A DNA stretch of 64,000 nucleotides, from assembly GCA_963792855.1 (NCBI GenBank), contig CAWBXZ010000006.1:62001-126000 (forward strand). Direction: 5' to 3'. A program made the translations under genes and the position numbers. Positions 51,121 through 60,660 of the stretch are shown piece by piece. This stretch comes from SG8-40 sp963792855 (GTDB lineage Bacteria > Pseudomonadota > Gammaproteobacteria > Burkholderiales > Eutrophovitaceae). Position 1 is the stretch's first letter. Every line of letters begins with the position of its first letter. The notes beneath the pieces were generated by a model that did not search any database, was not told where the DNA came from, and saw only the letters and a program-made list of their open reading frames with translations.

Positions 51121-51243
51121 GCGGCGATTCCGCACACCCGAGGCAAGGACATGCCTTAATATGTATAAGGCACCCGCTCAGGGAGGAGAAGCGGGAGACA
51201 TATCGTCTAAATTCTCAGATAGCGATGATGCGGAAAAGTTCCG
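51121..51243 (+). promoter_or_regulatory. hairpin-rich leader upstream of hemB
   Basis: Four short stem-loops occur in about 120 nt. They are GCGG-CGATT-CCGC (51121-51133), TGCCTTA-ATATGTA-TAAGGCA (51152-51172), CCCGCT-(11 nt)-AGCGGG (51173-51195) and CGGAA-AAG-TTCCG (51231-51243). The second and third abut without a spacer, and the third holds an AGGGAGGAG purine run in its loop. No gene is supported in the interval. A candidate structured RNA (the hemB motif) has been described upstream of hemB genes in related bacteria. I cannot confirm that this is the same motif. Confidence 0.45.
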
Positions 51244-51317
51244 TTTGCCGTGGCCGTCAATCCCAGCCGCCGCTGTAACTGCATGTAATTGTTAAATATG
51301 TACTGAATCAAGGGAAC

Positions 51318-52322
51318 ATGATGAATGTATATGGGAGGTTTCCCGCTCGGAGGATGCGGCGTAATCGCCGTGACGACTTTTCGAGGCGGTTGGTGCAAGA
51401 GAACCGTCTTGCGCCAGCCGATTTGATTTACCCGGTTTTTGTGATCGACGGCAAGAACAGGCGCGAATCCGTTGCGTCGATGCCGGGTGTGGAACGTTTG
51501 ACGCCGGATCTTCTGCTCGCCGTTGCCGAACGCTGCATGGCGCTCGGAATTCCCGCCATCGCGCTGTTCCCGGTCATAGGCCAGGCGCTGAAAACACCTC
51601 TCGCGGAAGAAGCCAGCAACGAGAACGGATTGATCCCGAAAACGATTCGGCTGATCAAGTCGCGCTTTCCCGAACTTGGCATCATCACGGATATTGCCCT
51701 TGATCCCTATACCAGCCATGGGCAGGACGGTCTGATCGACGAGAGTGGCTATGTACTGAACGATGAAACGGTGGAGGTGCTGGTCAGGCAGGCGCTGAGC
51801 CATGCCCAAGCCGGCGTCGATATTGTCGCGCCATCAGACATGATGGATGGCCGCGTGGGTGCCATTCGGGAAGCGCTCGATGCGCGTGATTGCCAGCATG
51901 TCAGGGTGCTCGCTTATGCTGCCAAGTACGCTTCGGCTTTCTACGGGCCGTTTCGCGATGCGGTTGGTTCATCGGCAAATCTCGGAAAGAGCAGCAAGGA
52001 GACCTATCAGATCGATCCGGCGAATTCGGATGAAGCGCTGTGGGAGGTGGGCCTCGATTTGGCAGAAGGCGCGGACATGGTGATGGTCAAGCCGGGGATG
52101 CCCTATCTGGATATCGTGCGCCGCGTCAAGGCCGAGTTCATGGTGCCGACCTTCGTCTATCAGGTCAGCGGCGAGTTTGCGATGCTCAAGGCCGCCTTTC
52201 AGAACGGCTGGCTCGACGAGGGCCGCTGCGTGCTCGAGTCCTTGTTGGCGTTCAAACGCGCGGGCGCGGATGCAGTGTTGACCTACTTTGCGCTGGATGC
52301 GGCCGAGCAGCTTCAGGCGTAG
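51318..52322 (+). CDS. hemB: delta-aminolevulinic acid dehydratase (porphobilinogen synthase)
   Basis: Condenses two 5-aminolevulinate molecules to porphobilinogen, 334 residues. The two active-site lysines are in AYAAKYASAFYGPFRDA and MVMVKPGMPYLD. The metal-site segment reads DIALDPYTSHGQDGL, with aspartate where zinc-type enzymes have the cysteine triad, so this is a magnesium-type (non-zinc) HemB. A structured leader precedes it. A second ATG directly after the first leaves the exact start uncertain by one codon. Confidence 0.97.
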   Translation: MMNVYGRFPARRMRRNRRDDFSRRLVQENRLAPADLIYPVFVIDGKNRRESVASMPGVERLTPDLLLAVAERCMALGIPAIALFPVIGQALKTPLAEEASNENGLIPKTIRLIKSRFPELGIITDIALDPYTSHGQDGLIDESGYVLNDETVEVLVRQALSHAQAGVDIVAPSDMMDGRVGAIREALDARDCQHVRVLAYAAKYASAFYGPFRDAVGSSANLGKSSKETYQIDPANSDEALWEVGLDLAEGADMVMVKPGMPYLDIVRRVKAEFMVPTFVYQVSGEFAMLKAAFQNGWLDEGRCVLESLLAFKRAGADAVLTYFALDAAEQLQA

Positions 52323-52455
52323 TGACGGTGTTTGTGATGGTTCGTCGCGCTGAGCGGACCGTTGTACCGATGTTCTTGCGACGGGCTGATGGATCACAGC
52401 TGGAGTACCGTAGCTGACGCGAGACAGTTACCGCGCCTGGATATTCGCCTCGCAG

Positions 52456-53106
52456 TCAGTTTGAATGGCCTGGCTCCTTGCCATCATTGCGCCATGCGGG
52501 TTCTTCCTGATCCTGCATCGCCAACACCATGTTCAATCCGGCATGGCGGAAACGCCGGCCGTGGAGCGTGCTGCGCAGGCTCAGCCGCAAATCAACGCAT
52601 GCGAACACCGAGATATTGAAATCGGCATCGTCTGTGGTAACAGCGAAGGCCGGGATGGTACTTTGCTCGGTGCCGCGGTAAACGCGCCTTTGCCGGGGGC
52701 GGTAGTCGAGTCCGCGATTGAGCAGGAACAATTCAACTTCCTTTGCGCTATCGGTAAACAAGTGCAGGTCGATGTCGCAATAGCGTGCCACCGTGCCGTC
52801 GAGAACCGCGCCTGACAACTGGGGATTGAATTGCTGCAGCTCGTGCATCATTTGCACAGCGCGCTTGCGAAGATGCCCAAGCCTTAGCTGTTTCTCGTCG
52901 GCCTGATACAGTTGCTGGTAAGCGCCGAGCGCGGCCTCAACCTCTTCATTGGTAGGCAGGTTGCGGGTTTCCGCCGCGCCAAGCTGGCGAGCGGCTTTTC
53001 TCTTGGCTAGCGCAATATCTTCGATGCCATCCACGGCAATCAGACGTGCGGCGGCTTCCGCAATCCGCAGGCGAGTATGGCGGCTAGATGCGTGATCGCG
53101 CGGCAT
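52456..53106 (-). CDS. conserved protein with nucleotidyltransferase-like features, function unknown
   Basis: I recognise this as a protein type found next to mrcA-like genes in betaproteobacteria but know no function. The N-terminal third (RHTRLRIAEAAARLIAVDGI then EDIALAKRKAARQLG) looks superficially like a TetR HTH but is followed by acidic helices. The middle has VARYCDIDLHLFTDSAKEVELFL with a spaced acidic pattern, DIDLHLF, reminiscent of nucleotidyltransferase-fold proteins. ATG 53106 is 6 bp beyond the mrcA stop, so it is translationally close to mrcA. An alternative TTG at 53115 overlaps mrcA. Length is 216 residues. Confidence 0.7.
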   Translation of the reverse strand: MPRDHASSRHTRLRIAEAAARLIAVDGIEDIALAKRKAARQLGAAETRNLPTNEEVEAALGAYQQLYQADEKQLRLGHLRKRAVQMMHELQQFNPQLSGAVLDGTVARYCDIDLHLFTDSAKEVELFLLNRGLDYRPRQRRVYRGTEQSTIPAFAVTTDDADFNISVFACVDLRLSLRSTLHGRRFRHAGLNMVLAMQDQEEPAWRNDGKEPGHSN

Positions 53107-53111
53107 GCGAA

Positions 53112-55466
53112 TCAATACAACTGATCGCTGATTTCCTCGTTCGATCTTGGAGGCTGCGCGCCGAACATAAAGCCCGCACCCGGTTCCGGCGGCACGTTTT
53201 CATGATAGAAGTACTCGATCATCTGGTTTGATGCGCTTGGATCACGCAATCCTGTCTCCGGGTTGATTGCGGCGGCGACGACGCCTTCCGGAGCAATTGG
53301 AAGTTCTTCGGGTTGATTCTTGAGCGCGGCCGCCATGTAGGACATCCACATCGGCAAAGCCGTCTTGGAGCCTGTTTCGAATTCGCCGAGCGAGCTTGGA
53401 ATGTCATGTCCCACCCAGGCGACTCCGACAAGACGGCGTTGAAAACCGGCAAACCAGGCATCCACCTGATCATTGGTCGTTCCCGTCTTGCCGGCAAGGT
53501 CCACACGCCCTAGTGACATGGCTCGGGCCCCGGTTCCGCCGCGTATGACGTCCTGCATCATGTTGAACATGATGAATGCGTTTCTGGGATCGATGACACG
53601 CTCGGCATTTTCACCCGCGATCAGCGGTGCTGCGGACCCAAGAACATTGCCTTGCCGGTCTTCGATGCGCTCTATGAAATAAGGTGTGACGTGATAACCA
53701 CCGTTTGCGAATACCGCATACCCCATGGCGAGTTCCAGGGGCGTCACCGATCCAGCGCCGAGGGCCATCGTCAGGTAAGCCGGGTGCCGGCGTTTGTCGA
53801 ACCCGAATCGGCTGACATATTCCTGCGCGTATCGGGGCGTAATGGCCTGCAGGATGCGTATGGAGACCAGGTTCTTCGATTTGGTCAGCGCGGTTCGCAT
53901 ACGCACCGGACCCGAAAAGCCGCCGTCAAAATTCTTCGGCTCCCACGGGATTGCGCCGGTCTCGCTGGCGTCAATGACAATCGGCGCATCGTTGATAATG
54001 GTTGCCGGCGTAAAACCCTTCTCCAGTGCCGCCGAGTAGATGAATGGCTTGAAGCTCGAACCAGGCTGCCGTCTCGCCTGGGTGGCGTGGTTGTACTTGT
54101 TGCGATCGAAATCAAAGCCGCCAACCAGTGACCGTATCGCGCCGTTATCGGCGTCGAGCGACACGAAGGCGCCTTCGACCTTCGGCAACTGAGTGACGCT
54201 CCAGCCCGCCTTCTTGTCATTTCTCACCCGAATCAGCGCGCCGCGCTTGACTCTCGTCTTCGGTGGCGATGTCTTGCCGATCATTGGTTCTGCGAACGCG
54301 AGCCCCTCGCCTACGATAGTGATGCGCTCGCCCCCCTTGCGATAGGCGCTCAGGGATTTGTTGGAAATGTCCAGAACGATCGCGGGAAAAATGTCATCGC
54401 TTTCCGATTCGTCCTGCAGGGCGTCTTCCAACTGCTCGTCAGAGACGTCTTTCGGAAGATCGAAGTAACCTTCGGCGCCGCGGTAGCCCTGTCGCTCGTC
54501 GTATTCGAGCAAGCCTTTCCGCAAGGCGGCATATGCTGCGTCCTGATGTTCCTTGGAAAGCGTCGTAAAGACACGAAAGCCGCGCGTATATGAGTCTTCT
54601 TTATATGCGTCGAAAATCGCTTGCCGCACCATTTCAGAGAAATGCTCGGCACGGGTAGCGAAACTGGTGCTTTGTGCTGCGATTGTGGTCGGCTCTTCTT
54701 CCGCCGCTTTGAACTCCTCTGCATCGATTTGCCCCAGTTCGAGCATCCGACGCAAGACATAGTGCTGGCGCTGCTTGGCCCTCGACATGTTTGCAACCGG
54801 GTTGTACCGCGACGGCGCCTTTGGCAGCCCCGCAAGCATGGCAATCTCGGCGATGCTGGCATCGGCCAGCGGCTTGCCGAAGTACACCAGGGAGGCTGCG
54901 CCGAAACCATAGGCTCGTTGGCCCAGATAAATCTGGTTGATATAGACCTCGAGAATCTGGTCCTTGCTCAAATTGCGCTCGATCTTGAATGCCAGCAGCG
55001 CTTCGTTGAACTTGCGTGTGAGCGTTTTCTCGGATGTAAGAAAAAAGTTTCTCGCCACCTGCATGGTGATCGTGCTGGCGCCCTGGCGGGCGCTGCCGGC
55101 TGCGAAATTGGCCAATGCGGCGCGGATCACGCCGATGTAGTCGACACCGCCATGCTCGTAGAAACGTTCGTCCTCGGCGGCAATGATTGCCTGTTTCAGT
55201 TTCTCTGGCGTGTCTTCGATTTTTACGTAGGCGCGACGCTCTTCCCCGAACTCCCCGATCAACTCACCTTCCTTGCTGTAAATCTGGAGCGGGATCTTGG
55301 GTTGATAGGCGGCGAGCGCCTCAACAGAGGGCAGCCGTGGATAGGCAATAACTGCCGCATATCCGAGTAGCAGAAACGCTGCAAGGCCCAGGGCGCAAAG
55401 TGCGATCAGGGGATAGAACCACCGGCGAGAAGTCATTTCAATTAGTGAGTGGCGAGGACGCGCCAT
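53112..55466 (-). CDS. mrcA: penicillin-binding protein 1A (bifunctional transglycosylase/transpeptidase)
   Basis: Peptidoglycan polymerase and cross-linker anchored in the inner membrane. A transmembrane helix (about residues 15-40) leads to the GT51 domain with IIAAEDERFYEHGGVDY and STITMQVARNFFL. An OB-like insert follows, then the transpeptidase: SxxK in PGSSFKPFIYSAAL, SxN in SKN, and KTGTT in LAGKTGTTNDQVDAWF. ATG 55466 is preferred because a TATAAT box places the transcript start near 55477. ATG 55436 is an alternative. It is divergent from pilM, the standard neighbour. Confidence 0.95.
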   Translation of the reverse strand: MARPRHSLIEMTSRRWFYPLIALCALGLAAFLLLGYAAVIAYPRLPSVEALAAYQPKIPLQIYSKEGELIGEFGEERRAYVKIEDTPEKLKQAIIAAEDERFYEHGGVDYIGVIRAALANFAAGSARQGASTITMQVARNFFLTSEKTLTRKFNEALLAFKIERNLSKDQILEVYINQIYLGQRAYGFGAASLVYFGKPLADASIAEIAMLAGLPKAPSRYNPVANMSRAKQRQHYVLRRMLELGQIDAEEFKAAEEEPTTIAAQSTSFATRAEHFSEMVRQAIFDAYKEDSYTRGFRVFTTLSKEHQDAAYAALRKGLLEYDERQGYRGAEGYFDLPKDVSDEQLEDALQDESESDDIFPAIVLDISNKSLSAYRKGGERITIVGEGLAFAEPMIGKTSPPKTRVKRGALIRVRNDKKAGWSVTQLPKVEGAFVSLDADNGAIRSLVGGFDFDRNKYNHATQARRQPGSSFKPFIYSAALEKGFTPATIINDAPIVIDASETGAIPWEPKNFDGGFSGPVRMRTALTKSKNLVSIRILQAITPRYAQEYVSRFGFDKRRHPAYLTMALGAGSVTPLELAMGYAVFANGGYHVTPYFIERIEDRQGNVLGSAAPLIAGENAERVIDPRNAFIMFNMMQDVIRGGTGARAMSLGRVDLAGKTGTTNDQVDAWFAGFQRRLVGVAWVGHDIPSSLGEFETGSKTALPMWMSYMAAALKNQPEELPIAPEGVVAAAINPETGLRDPSASNQMIEYFYHENVPPEPGAGFMFGAQPPRSNEEISDQLY

Positions 55467-55483
55467 AGATTTCCATGGCACCC

Positions 55484-55489
55484 ATTATA
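55484..55489 (-). promoter_or_regulatory. -10 box (TATAAT) of mrcA
   Basis: Read on the minus strand, TATAAT within a longer TATATATAAT run lies 17 nt before ATG 55466. The predicted start leaves a leader of about 11 nt for that ATG or 41 nt for ATG 55436. Confidence 0.5.
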
Positions 55490-55599
55490 TATAGCTGCAG
55501 TACCTTCGAGGGCGGCGAAGGCAGCCTTTTTGCTTTACTTGCAAGAGAGTTGTTGCTAGGGTTTAATGTAAATTATGCGCACCTGTGCCTAAAGTTCCT

Positions 55600-56706
55600 A
55601 TGTTCAAAGGAAAATTTCAATTCAACACCGAGTTCTTAAGCAACTTGGTGAAGCCCAAAACGCCCCCGTTGATCGGGGTGGACATCAGTTCCTCGTCGGT
55701 CAAAATGGTCGAATTATCGAGCACCGGCAAAGGCACCTACAAGCTCGAACGCTACACCATTGAACCGCTGCCCCATGAGGCCGTGGTCGATGGAAACATC
55801 ATGAATCTCGAGCAAGTTGGCGACGCGGTACTGCGCTGCTGGAAGCGTTTGGGAACGCGGATCAAGACACTGGCCATGGCTGTGCCTTCCGCCGCTGTTA
55901 TCACCAAGAAAATCGTGCTCGATGCCGGTCAGACCGAGGATGAGATGGAGGGCCAGGTCGAGGCCGAAGCCAACCAGTACATCCCGTTCGCCCTGGAAGA
56001 GGTAGATCTTGATTTTCAGGTACTTGGACCGGCCCCGGACAACCCCGAGCAGGTCGAGGTCATGCTGGCTGCGGCACGCAAGGAAAAGGTGGAAGACCGG
56101 GTAGCGGTTGCCGAAACCGTAGGCCTCAGAACCGTCGTAATGGATATCGATTCGTTTGCGGCGCAGAACGCGCTGGAAATGATGACCGCGGAACTGCCGG
56201 ACGGTGGCCGTGACCAGACCATCGCTCTGGTTGATATCGGCGCATCGATCATGAACGTCAACGTTCTGCTGAACAACCAGTCGGTCTATATGCGTGAGCA
56301 GCCGTTCGGGGGCGTTCAGCTCACCCAGGAAATCATGCGTACTTTTGGGCTTTCCATGGAAGAAGCCGATGCCGCCAAGCGAAACGGCAACCTTCCGGAG
56401 AACTACCAGAGCGACGTGCTCGGCCCGTTCATGGACACGCTGGCCCTTGAAGTGGTCCGGGCGCTGCAGTTTTTCTTTACTTCGACGGCATACAGCCAGG
56501 TGGATCATCTGTACCTGTCCGGCGGTACGGCCAGCATTCCCGATCTTGCCGAAGTGGTCGCCGAACGCACCCAGGTCAATACCCTGATTGCCAATCCATT
56601 TGCCGGCATGGAAATTCCCGGCCGCATTAAACAAGGCCAGCTTCTGGTCGACGCACCTTCATTGCTGGTGAGCTGTGGCCTGGCGTTGCGGAGGTTTGAC
56701 GCATGA
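55600..56706 (+). CDS. pilM: type IV pilus inner-membrane platform protein PilM
   Basis: A cytoplasmic actin-like ATPase that binds the PilN N-terminus. Characteristic sequences are IGVDISSSSVKMVELS near the N-terminus, EAEANQYIPFALEEVDLDF, the phosphate-binding ALVDIGASIMNVNVL, and LYLSGGTASIPDL. ATG 55600 starts MFKGKFQFNTEF. GTG 55585 would add five residues, and neither has a clear ribosome site. First gene of pilMNOPQ. A possible promoter (TTGTTG, then TTATGC after 17 bp) lies just upstream. Confidence 0.94.
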   Translation: MFKGKFQFNTEFLSNLVKPKTPPLIGVDISSSSVKMVELSSTGKGTYKLERYTIEPLPHEAVVDGNIMNLEQVGDAVLRCWKRLGTRIKTLAMAVPSAAVITKKIVLDAGQTEDEMEGQVEAEANQYIPFALEEVDLDFQVLGPAPDNPEQVEVMLAAARKEKVEDRVAVAETVGLRTVVMDIDSFAAQNALEMMTAELPDGGRDQTIALVDIGASIMNVNVLLNNQSVYMREQPFGGVQLTQEIMRTFGLSMEEADAAKRNGNLPENYQSDVLGPFMDTLALEVVRALQFFFTSTAYSQVDHLYLSGGTASIPDLAEVVAERTQVNTLIANPFAGMEIPGRIKQGQLLVDAPSLLVSCGLALRRFDA

Positions 56707-57293
56707 TACCTATTAACCTACTGCCGTACCGGGCGGAGCGCCGCAAGCAACTGCAGAAGCAGTTCATCACGCTTGCTGCATTAACGGCTTTGATCGGCGG
56801 CATTGTCTGGTTCCTTGGCCACTCGTTTCTGGAGGGCCGGATCACCAACCAGAATCAGCGAAACACGTTTCTTGAAACGAAGATCTCGGAACTCGACAAG
56901 AAGATTGCCGAAATCAAGAAGCTCAAGGACCAGACGCAGGCGTTGCTGGCGCGTAAACGTGTTGTCGAAACACTGCAAAGCAACCGGACGGAGAGCGTAC
57001 GTCTGCTTGACCAGCTGGTACGCCAGTTACCCGAGGGCGTGCATCTGAAATCGATCAAGCAGACCGGTTCAGACGTGAGTGTGGTCGGCTTCGCGACTTC
57101 CAATGCGCGGGTGTCGACCCTGATGCGCAACTTTGATGCGTCGCCCTGGCTCGAGGACCCGAAACTGGTCCAGATCAAGGCCGCCAAAGTTGGCAGCGTA
57201 ACCCTGAATGAATTCAGCTTGACCGTGCAGCTGGCCCGCCCCGAAGAAGAAAACGCTTCGGGTTCAGGCGGTGCCGGGCGCAAAAAGTCATAG
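56703..57293 (+). CDS. pilN: type IV pilus assembly protein PilN
   Basis: A bitopic inner-membrane protein of 196 residues. The cytoplasmic N-terminus MIPINLLPYRAERRKQL contains the conserved INLLPYR that inserts into PilM. One transmembrane helix (about 23-40) and a coiled coil (about 55-95, rich in Lys/Glu/Leu) follow, then a ferredoxin-like periplasmic domain. A Gly/Ser-rich tail ends the chain. Start overlaps the pilM stop by 4 bp. Partner of PilO. Confidence 0.93.
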   Translation: MIPINLLPYRAERRKQLQKQFITLAALTALIGGIVWFLGHSFLEGRITNQNQRNTFLETKISELDKKIAEIKKLKDQTQALLARKRVVETLQSNRTESVRLLDQLVRQLPEGVHLKSIKQTGSDVSVVGFATSNARVSTLMRNFDASPWLEDPKLVQIKAAKVGSVTLNEFSLTVQLARPEEENASGSGGAGRKKS

Positions 57294-57305
57294 GGCGCGA
57301 CAAAT

Positions 57306-57938
57306 ATGACATTTGATGATATTCGAAGGCTGGATCCAAGCGAGATCGGATCCTGGCCCATTTTGCCGAAGATGGTTGCCTTGCTGATCCTGCTGGTCGC
57401 CGTGATCTTCGCTGGTTACTGGTTCGACTGGCGCAATCAGGTTCAGGAACTCGATGCCGCGCGTCAGAAAGAGCAGCAGCTGAGGACCAGCTTTCTGGCA
57501 AAACAGAAGCAGGCCGTGAACCTGGATGCCTATCGGGAGCAACTGGCCACGATCGAGCAGGAGTTCGGCGAGATGCTCAAACAGTTGCCGAACAAATCCG
57601 AGATGGAAGGCTTGCTCACCGACATCAACCAGGCAGGCCTGGGCCGCGGACTGCAGTTTGTCCTGTTCAAACCGGATCAGAGTGAAACCCGTTCCGAGTT
57701 TTACGCGGAGTTGCCAATCAGCATCAAACTCAAAGGCAACTATCACGACATGGGTGCGTTCGCCAGCGACGTCTCGCAGCTGCCGCGTATCGTTACGCTC
57801 AGTAACATCTCGCTCAAGCAGGAGAAGGGAGGCGGTCTCGAAATGGACGCAACTGCGCGCACCTACCGTTATCTCGACGAGGCCGAGATTGCTGCACAGC
57901 GTAAAGCGGCGCGCGAGGACAAGAAGGGACGTCGGTAG
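57306..57938 (+). CDS. pilO: type IV pilus assembly protein PilO
   Basis: Inner-membrane protein of 210 residues. The short cytoplasmic part is followed by one helix (about 20-38, WPILPKMVALLILLVAVIF) and a periplasmic coiled coil. The ferredoxin-like domain carries the family stretch LPNKSEMEGLLTDINQAGLG. It forms a heterodimer with PilN that aligns the pilus machine. Its stop overlaps the GTG of pilP by one base. Confidence 0.93.
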   Translation: MTFDDIRRLDPSEIGSWPILPKMVALLILLVAVIFAGYWFDWRNQVQELDAARQKEQQLRTSFLAKQKQAVNLDAYREQLATIEQEFGEMLKQLPNKSEMEGLLTDINQAGLGRGLQFVLFKPDQSETRSEFYAELPISIKLKGNYHDMGAFASDVSQLPRIVTLSNISLKQEKGGGLEMDATARTYRYLDEAEIAAQRKAAREDKKGRR

Positions 57939-58465
57939 TGAAACGGCAAATCGTTCTAATTTTGTGCTGCGCCTCCGCGATATTCGTGGGCGGTTGTGGC
58001 AGTGGCGAATTCGAGGATCTCAACCGCTTTGTCGAAGAGTCCAAAGAGGGCCTGCGCGGGCGCGTGGAGCCGCTGCCCGAGATCAAGCAGTTTGAGGCAT
58101 TTGCCTACAGCGCCTTCGATCTGTCAGATCCGTTCCGGCCCAGGGATACGGATGTTGCCGGACAAACTCCGGCCGGCGGCGGACCTGCACCGGACATGAA
58201 CCGGCGCAAGGAAACGCTGGAGGCGTTTCCGCTCGAGAGCCTGAAGATGGTCGGAACGCTGGAGCAGAAGCGCGTCCGTTACGCGTTGATCAGGACGCCG
58301 GACAAGAATCTTTACAGGGCCAAAGTCGGAAATTACATGGGCCAGAATTTTGGAATCGTGACGGCGATCAGCGAAACCACGATCTCGCTGAAAGAGGTTA
58401 TCCAGGATCCGGCTAACGGCGGCTGGAACGAACGCACCGCCAGCCTGCAATTGCTGGAGCAATAG
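57938..58465 (+). CDS. pilP: type IV pilus lipoprotein PilP
   Basis: A 175-residue lipoprotein with the signal ending IFVGGC (lipobox near residue 20). A flexible linker contains FDLSDPFRPRD, and the C-terminal beta-sandwich (about 90-170) includes LESLKMVGTLEQKRVRYALI, typical of PilP. It links the PilN/PilO complex to the PilQ secretin. Start is GTG 57938, overlapping the pilO stop. Confidence 0.94.
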   Translation: MKRQIVLILCCASAIFVGGCGSGEFEDLNRFVEESKEGLRGRVEPLPEIKQFEAFAYSAFDLSDPFRPRDTDVAGQTPAGGGPAPDMNRRKETLEAFPLESLKMVGTLEQKRVRYALIRTPDKNLYRAKVGNYMGQNFGIVTAISETTISLKEVIQDPANGGWNERTASLQLLEQ

Positions 58466-58472
58466 GAGCAAA

Positions 58473-60601
58473 GTGAATATGTTACGTACAAGAATTCTGC
58501 GCACCTGGTGGCTGCTGGTCGGCGCACTGTTGGCGACGCAAACCGCCTGGGCTCAGGAGCCGGCAACTTCCAACGCCATCGAGTCGCTTGATGTGTCTTC
58601 GAAATCGGGCAAGGTGACTGTCAGGATGTCGCTGGCCAAGCCGGTCGCGGATGATCCTGTCAGCTTCACTCTGAGCAACCCGCCGCGAATCGCACTGGAT
58701 TTCGCGGATACATCCAATGCGCTGGGCACCAGCGTTCAAGACGTCGGCGAAGGAGAACTGAGATCGATTCGGCTCGGCCAGTCGGGCGGGCGGACCCGGG
58801 TCATATTCAGTATGGCCTCGATGGTCGATTACACGACGCAGGTGAAGGGGAATATGGTCGAAGTGGTTCTCAATGCGGGCGCCGCGGCGACAGCCTCCCC
58901 GGGCGCGGATGGAACGGCCACATTTGCCAAAGGCCAGCCGGCAGCCGAACACAGCATTCGCGACGTGCATTTCCAGCGGGGACGTGACGGCGAAGCCAAG
59001 GTCATTGTCGATATGTCGGATAGCTCCACCGGTATCGATATGCGTCGGGAAGGACGCAGAATCGTAGTCGACTTTACCGATACCGAATTGCCTCCGGCGC
59101 TGGAGCGCCGATACGACGTCACTGATTTCGGCACCCTCGTTCAGGGCTTCGACGTTGAGGCGATGGGCACTACGACACGGCTGACCGTCATGCCAACGGG
59201 CAAATGGGACCAAGCTGCCTATCAGACGGATAACCGCTTCATTCTCGAGGTAAAGGCGGTCACGGAAGAAGATCTGAAATCCGCCAAGGCCAACGAGGAG
59301 AAATATAAAGGCGAAAAACTCTCGCTGAATTTCCAGAACATCGAAGTGCGCTCAGTACTGCAGGTACTGGCCGACTTTACCGGCTTGAATATCATTACAA
59401 GCGATACGGTTGGCGGCAATCTGACGCTACGGTTGAAGGACGTGCCTTGGGACCAGGCGCTCGACATTATTCTCCAGGCCAAGGGTCTGGACATGCGCGA
59501 AACCGGCAACGTGATCTGGATCGCGCCTCGTGACGAACTGGCGACAAAGGAAAAGCTGGCGCTGGAAGCGCAGCAGCAAATCGCCGACCTGGAACCGATG
59601 ATTACGGAAAGCTTCCAGTTAAACTACCAGCGGTCCGAAGACATCAAGAAACTCATTGGCACCGGTAACCAGGGATTGCTGTCAAAGCGCGGCAGCGCAG
59701 TCGTCGACGCGAGAACCAACACCATCTTTGTTCAGGATACGGCCGAAAAGCTTGATCAGATACGCGACCTGATCGCACAGATCGACGTGCCTGTCCGGCA
59801 GGTGCTGATCGAGGCGAGGATCGTCGAGGCGACCGATACGTTCAGCCGTAACCTTGGGGTCAGATTCGGCTATCACGACCAAACCGGGCGGGGCTCGCAG
59901 TTCGGTGCAGGCTCGTCGCGCGCGCTTGGTGGCGGCGGCGTATTACGGATACCGGCTTCCACTCGGGCCAGAGCAGTGCAACACCCGATTTTCTCGCGGA
60001 CTCGATGTTCGTCAACATGGCCGCACCCGGTCTGGGCGGCGTCTCGCCCGGCCAGTTTTCACTGATCCTCATGAATGACGCCATGACGAAGTTCCTCAAC
60101 CTCGAAATCACGGCGCTGCAGACGGATGGCAACGGCAAGATCATTTCGAGTCCGCGTGTGATCACAGCGGACAACGTCGAAGCCGTGATCGAGCAGGGTA
60201 CGGAAATACCGTATCAGCAGGCGACCAGCAGCGGTGCGACCAGCGTGTCTTTCCGCAAGGCGACGTTGAGCCTGAAGGTGACGCCGCAAATCACGCCCGA
60301 CGAAAACGTCATGATGAAGCTCAACGTAACCAAGGACAGCGTCGGACAGAACACGGCGGCCGGACCGTCAATTGACACCAAAGCGGTCACGACCGAGGTG
60401 CTGGTAGAAAATGGCGGTACGGTCGGTATTGGTGGCATCTATGAGCAGGAAGAGTCGGACACGACCACGGGTGTACCCTTGCTGAGCGACATTCCGTTGA
60501 TCGGATACCTGTTCAAGCAGAATCTCAAGAAGAATGACAAACGGGAACTGCTCATTTTCGTGACCCCGCGACTGGTCTCGGAACGAACAGCCATCCGCTG
60601 A
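58473..60601 (+). pseudogene. pilQ: type IV pilus secretin PilQ, with an apparent frameshift
   Basis: Outer-membrane secretin of the pilus. The first frame encodes a signal peptide, two AMIN domains (SFTLSNPPRIALDFAD near residue 66, then a second), the secretin N0/N1 region (LSLNFQNIEVRSVLQVLADF) and N-terminal secretin sequence to about 59935. It then runs into unrelated sequence and stops at 60065. The secretin core (GQFSLILMNDAMTKFLNLEI, VPLLSDIPLIGYLFKQ, LLIFVTPRLV) continues in another frame. The residues ITDTGFHSGQSSATPDFLAD just before 60005 show that the switch lies in the GGC-rich stretch near 59928-59943, consistent with one lost base. Repaired, the protein is about 709 residues. 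Sequence error is plausible, and otherwise the cell would lack functional pili. Confidence 0.85.
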
Positions 60602-60623
60602 TTCTCCGGCATTAGCTTCAATT

Positions 60624-60654
60624 GCGGCCCGCATCTTTTCCAGATGCGGGCCGC
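60624..60654. repeat. 12-bp stem hairpin between pilQ and aroK
   Basis: GCGGCCCGCATC and GATGCGGGCCGC form a perfect 12-bp stem around TTTTCCA. Only GTTCGTT follows, so the T tract is poor. It may weakly terminate the pil transcript or protect its 3' end. The aroK -10 box lies 6 bp beyond. Confidence 0.75.
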
Positions 60655-60660
60655 GTTCGT

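Noticed and set aside
50880..51295. Short frames between engB and hemB
   Set aside because: They overlap engB or lack start signals. The interval is better explained as a structured leader.
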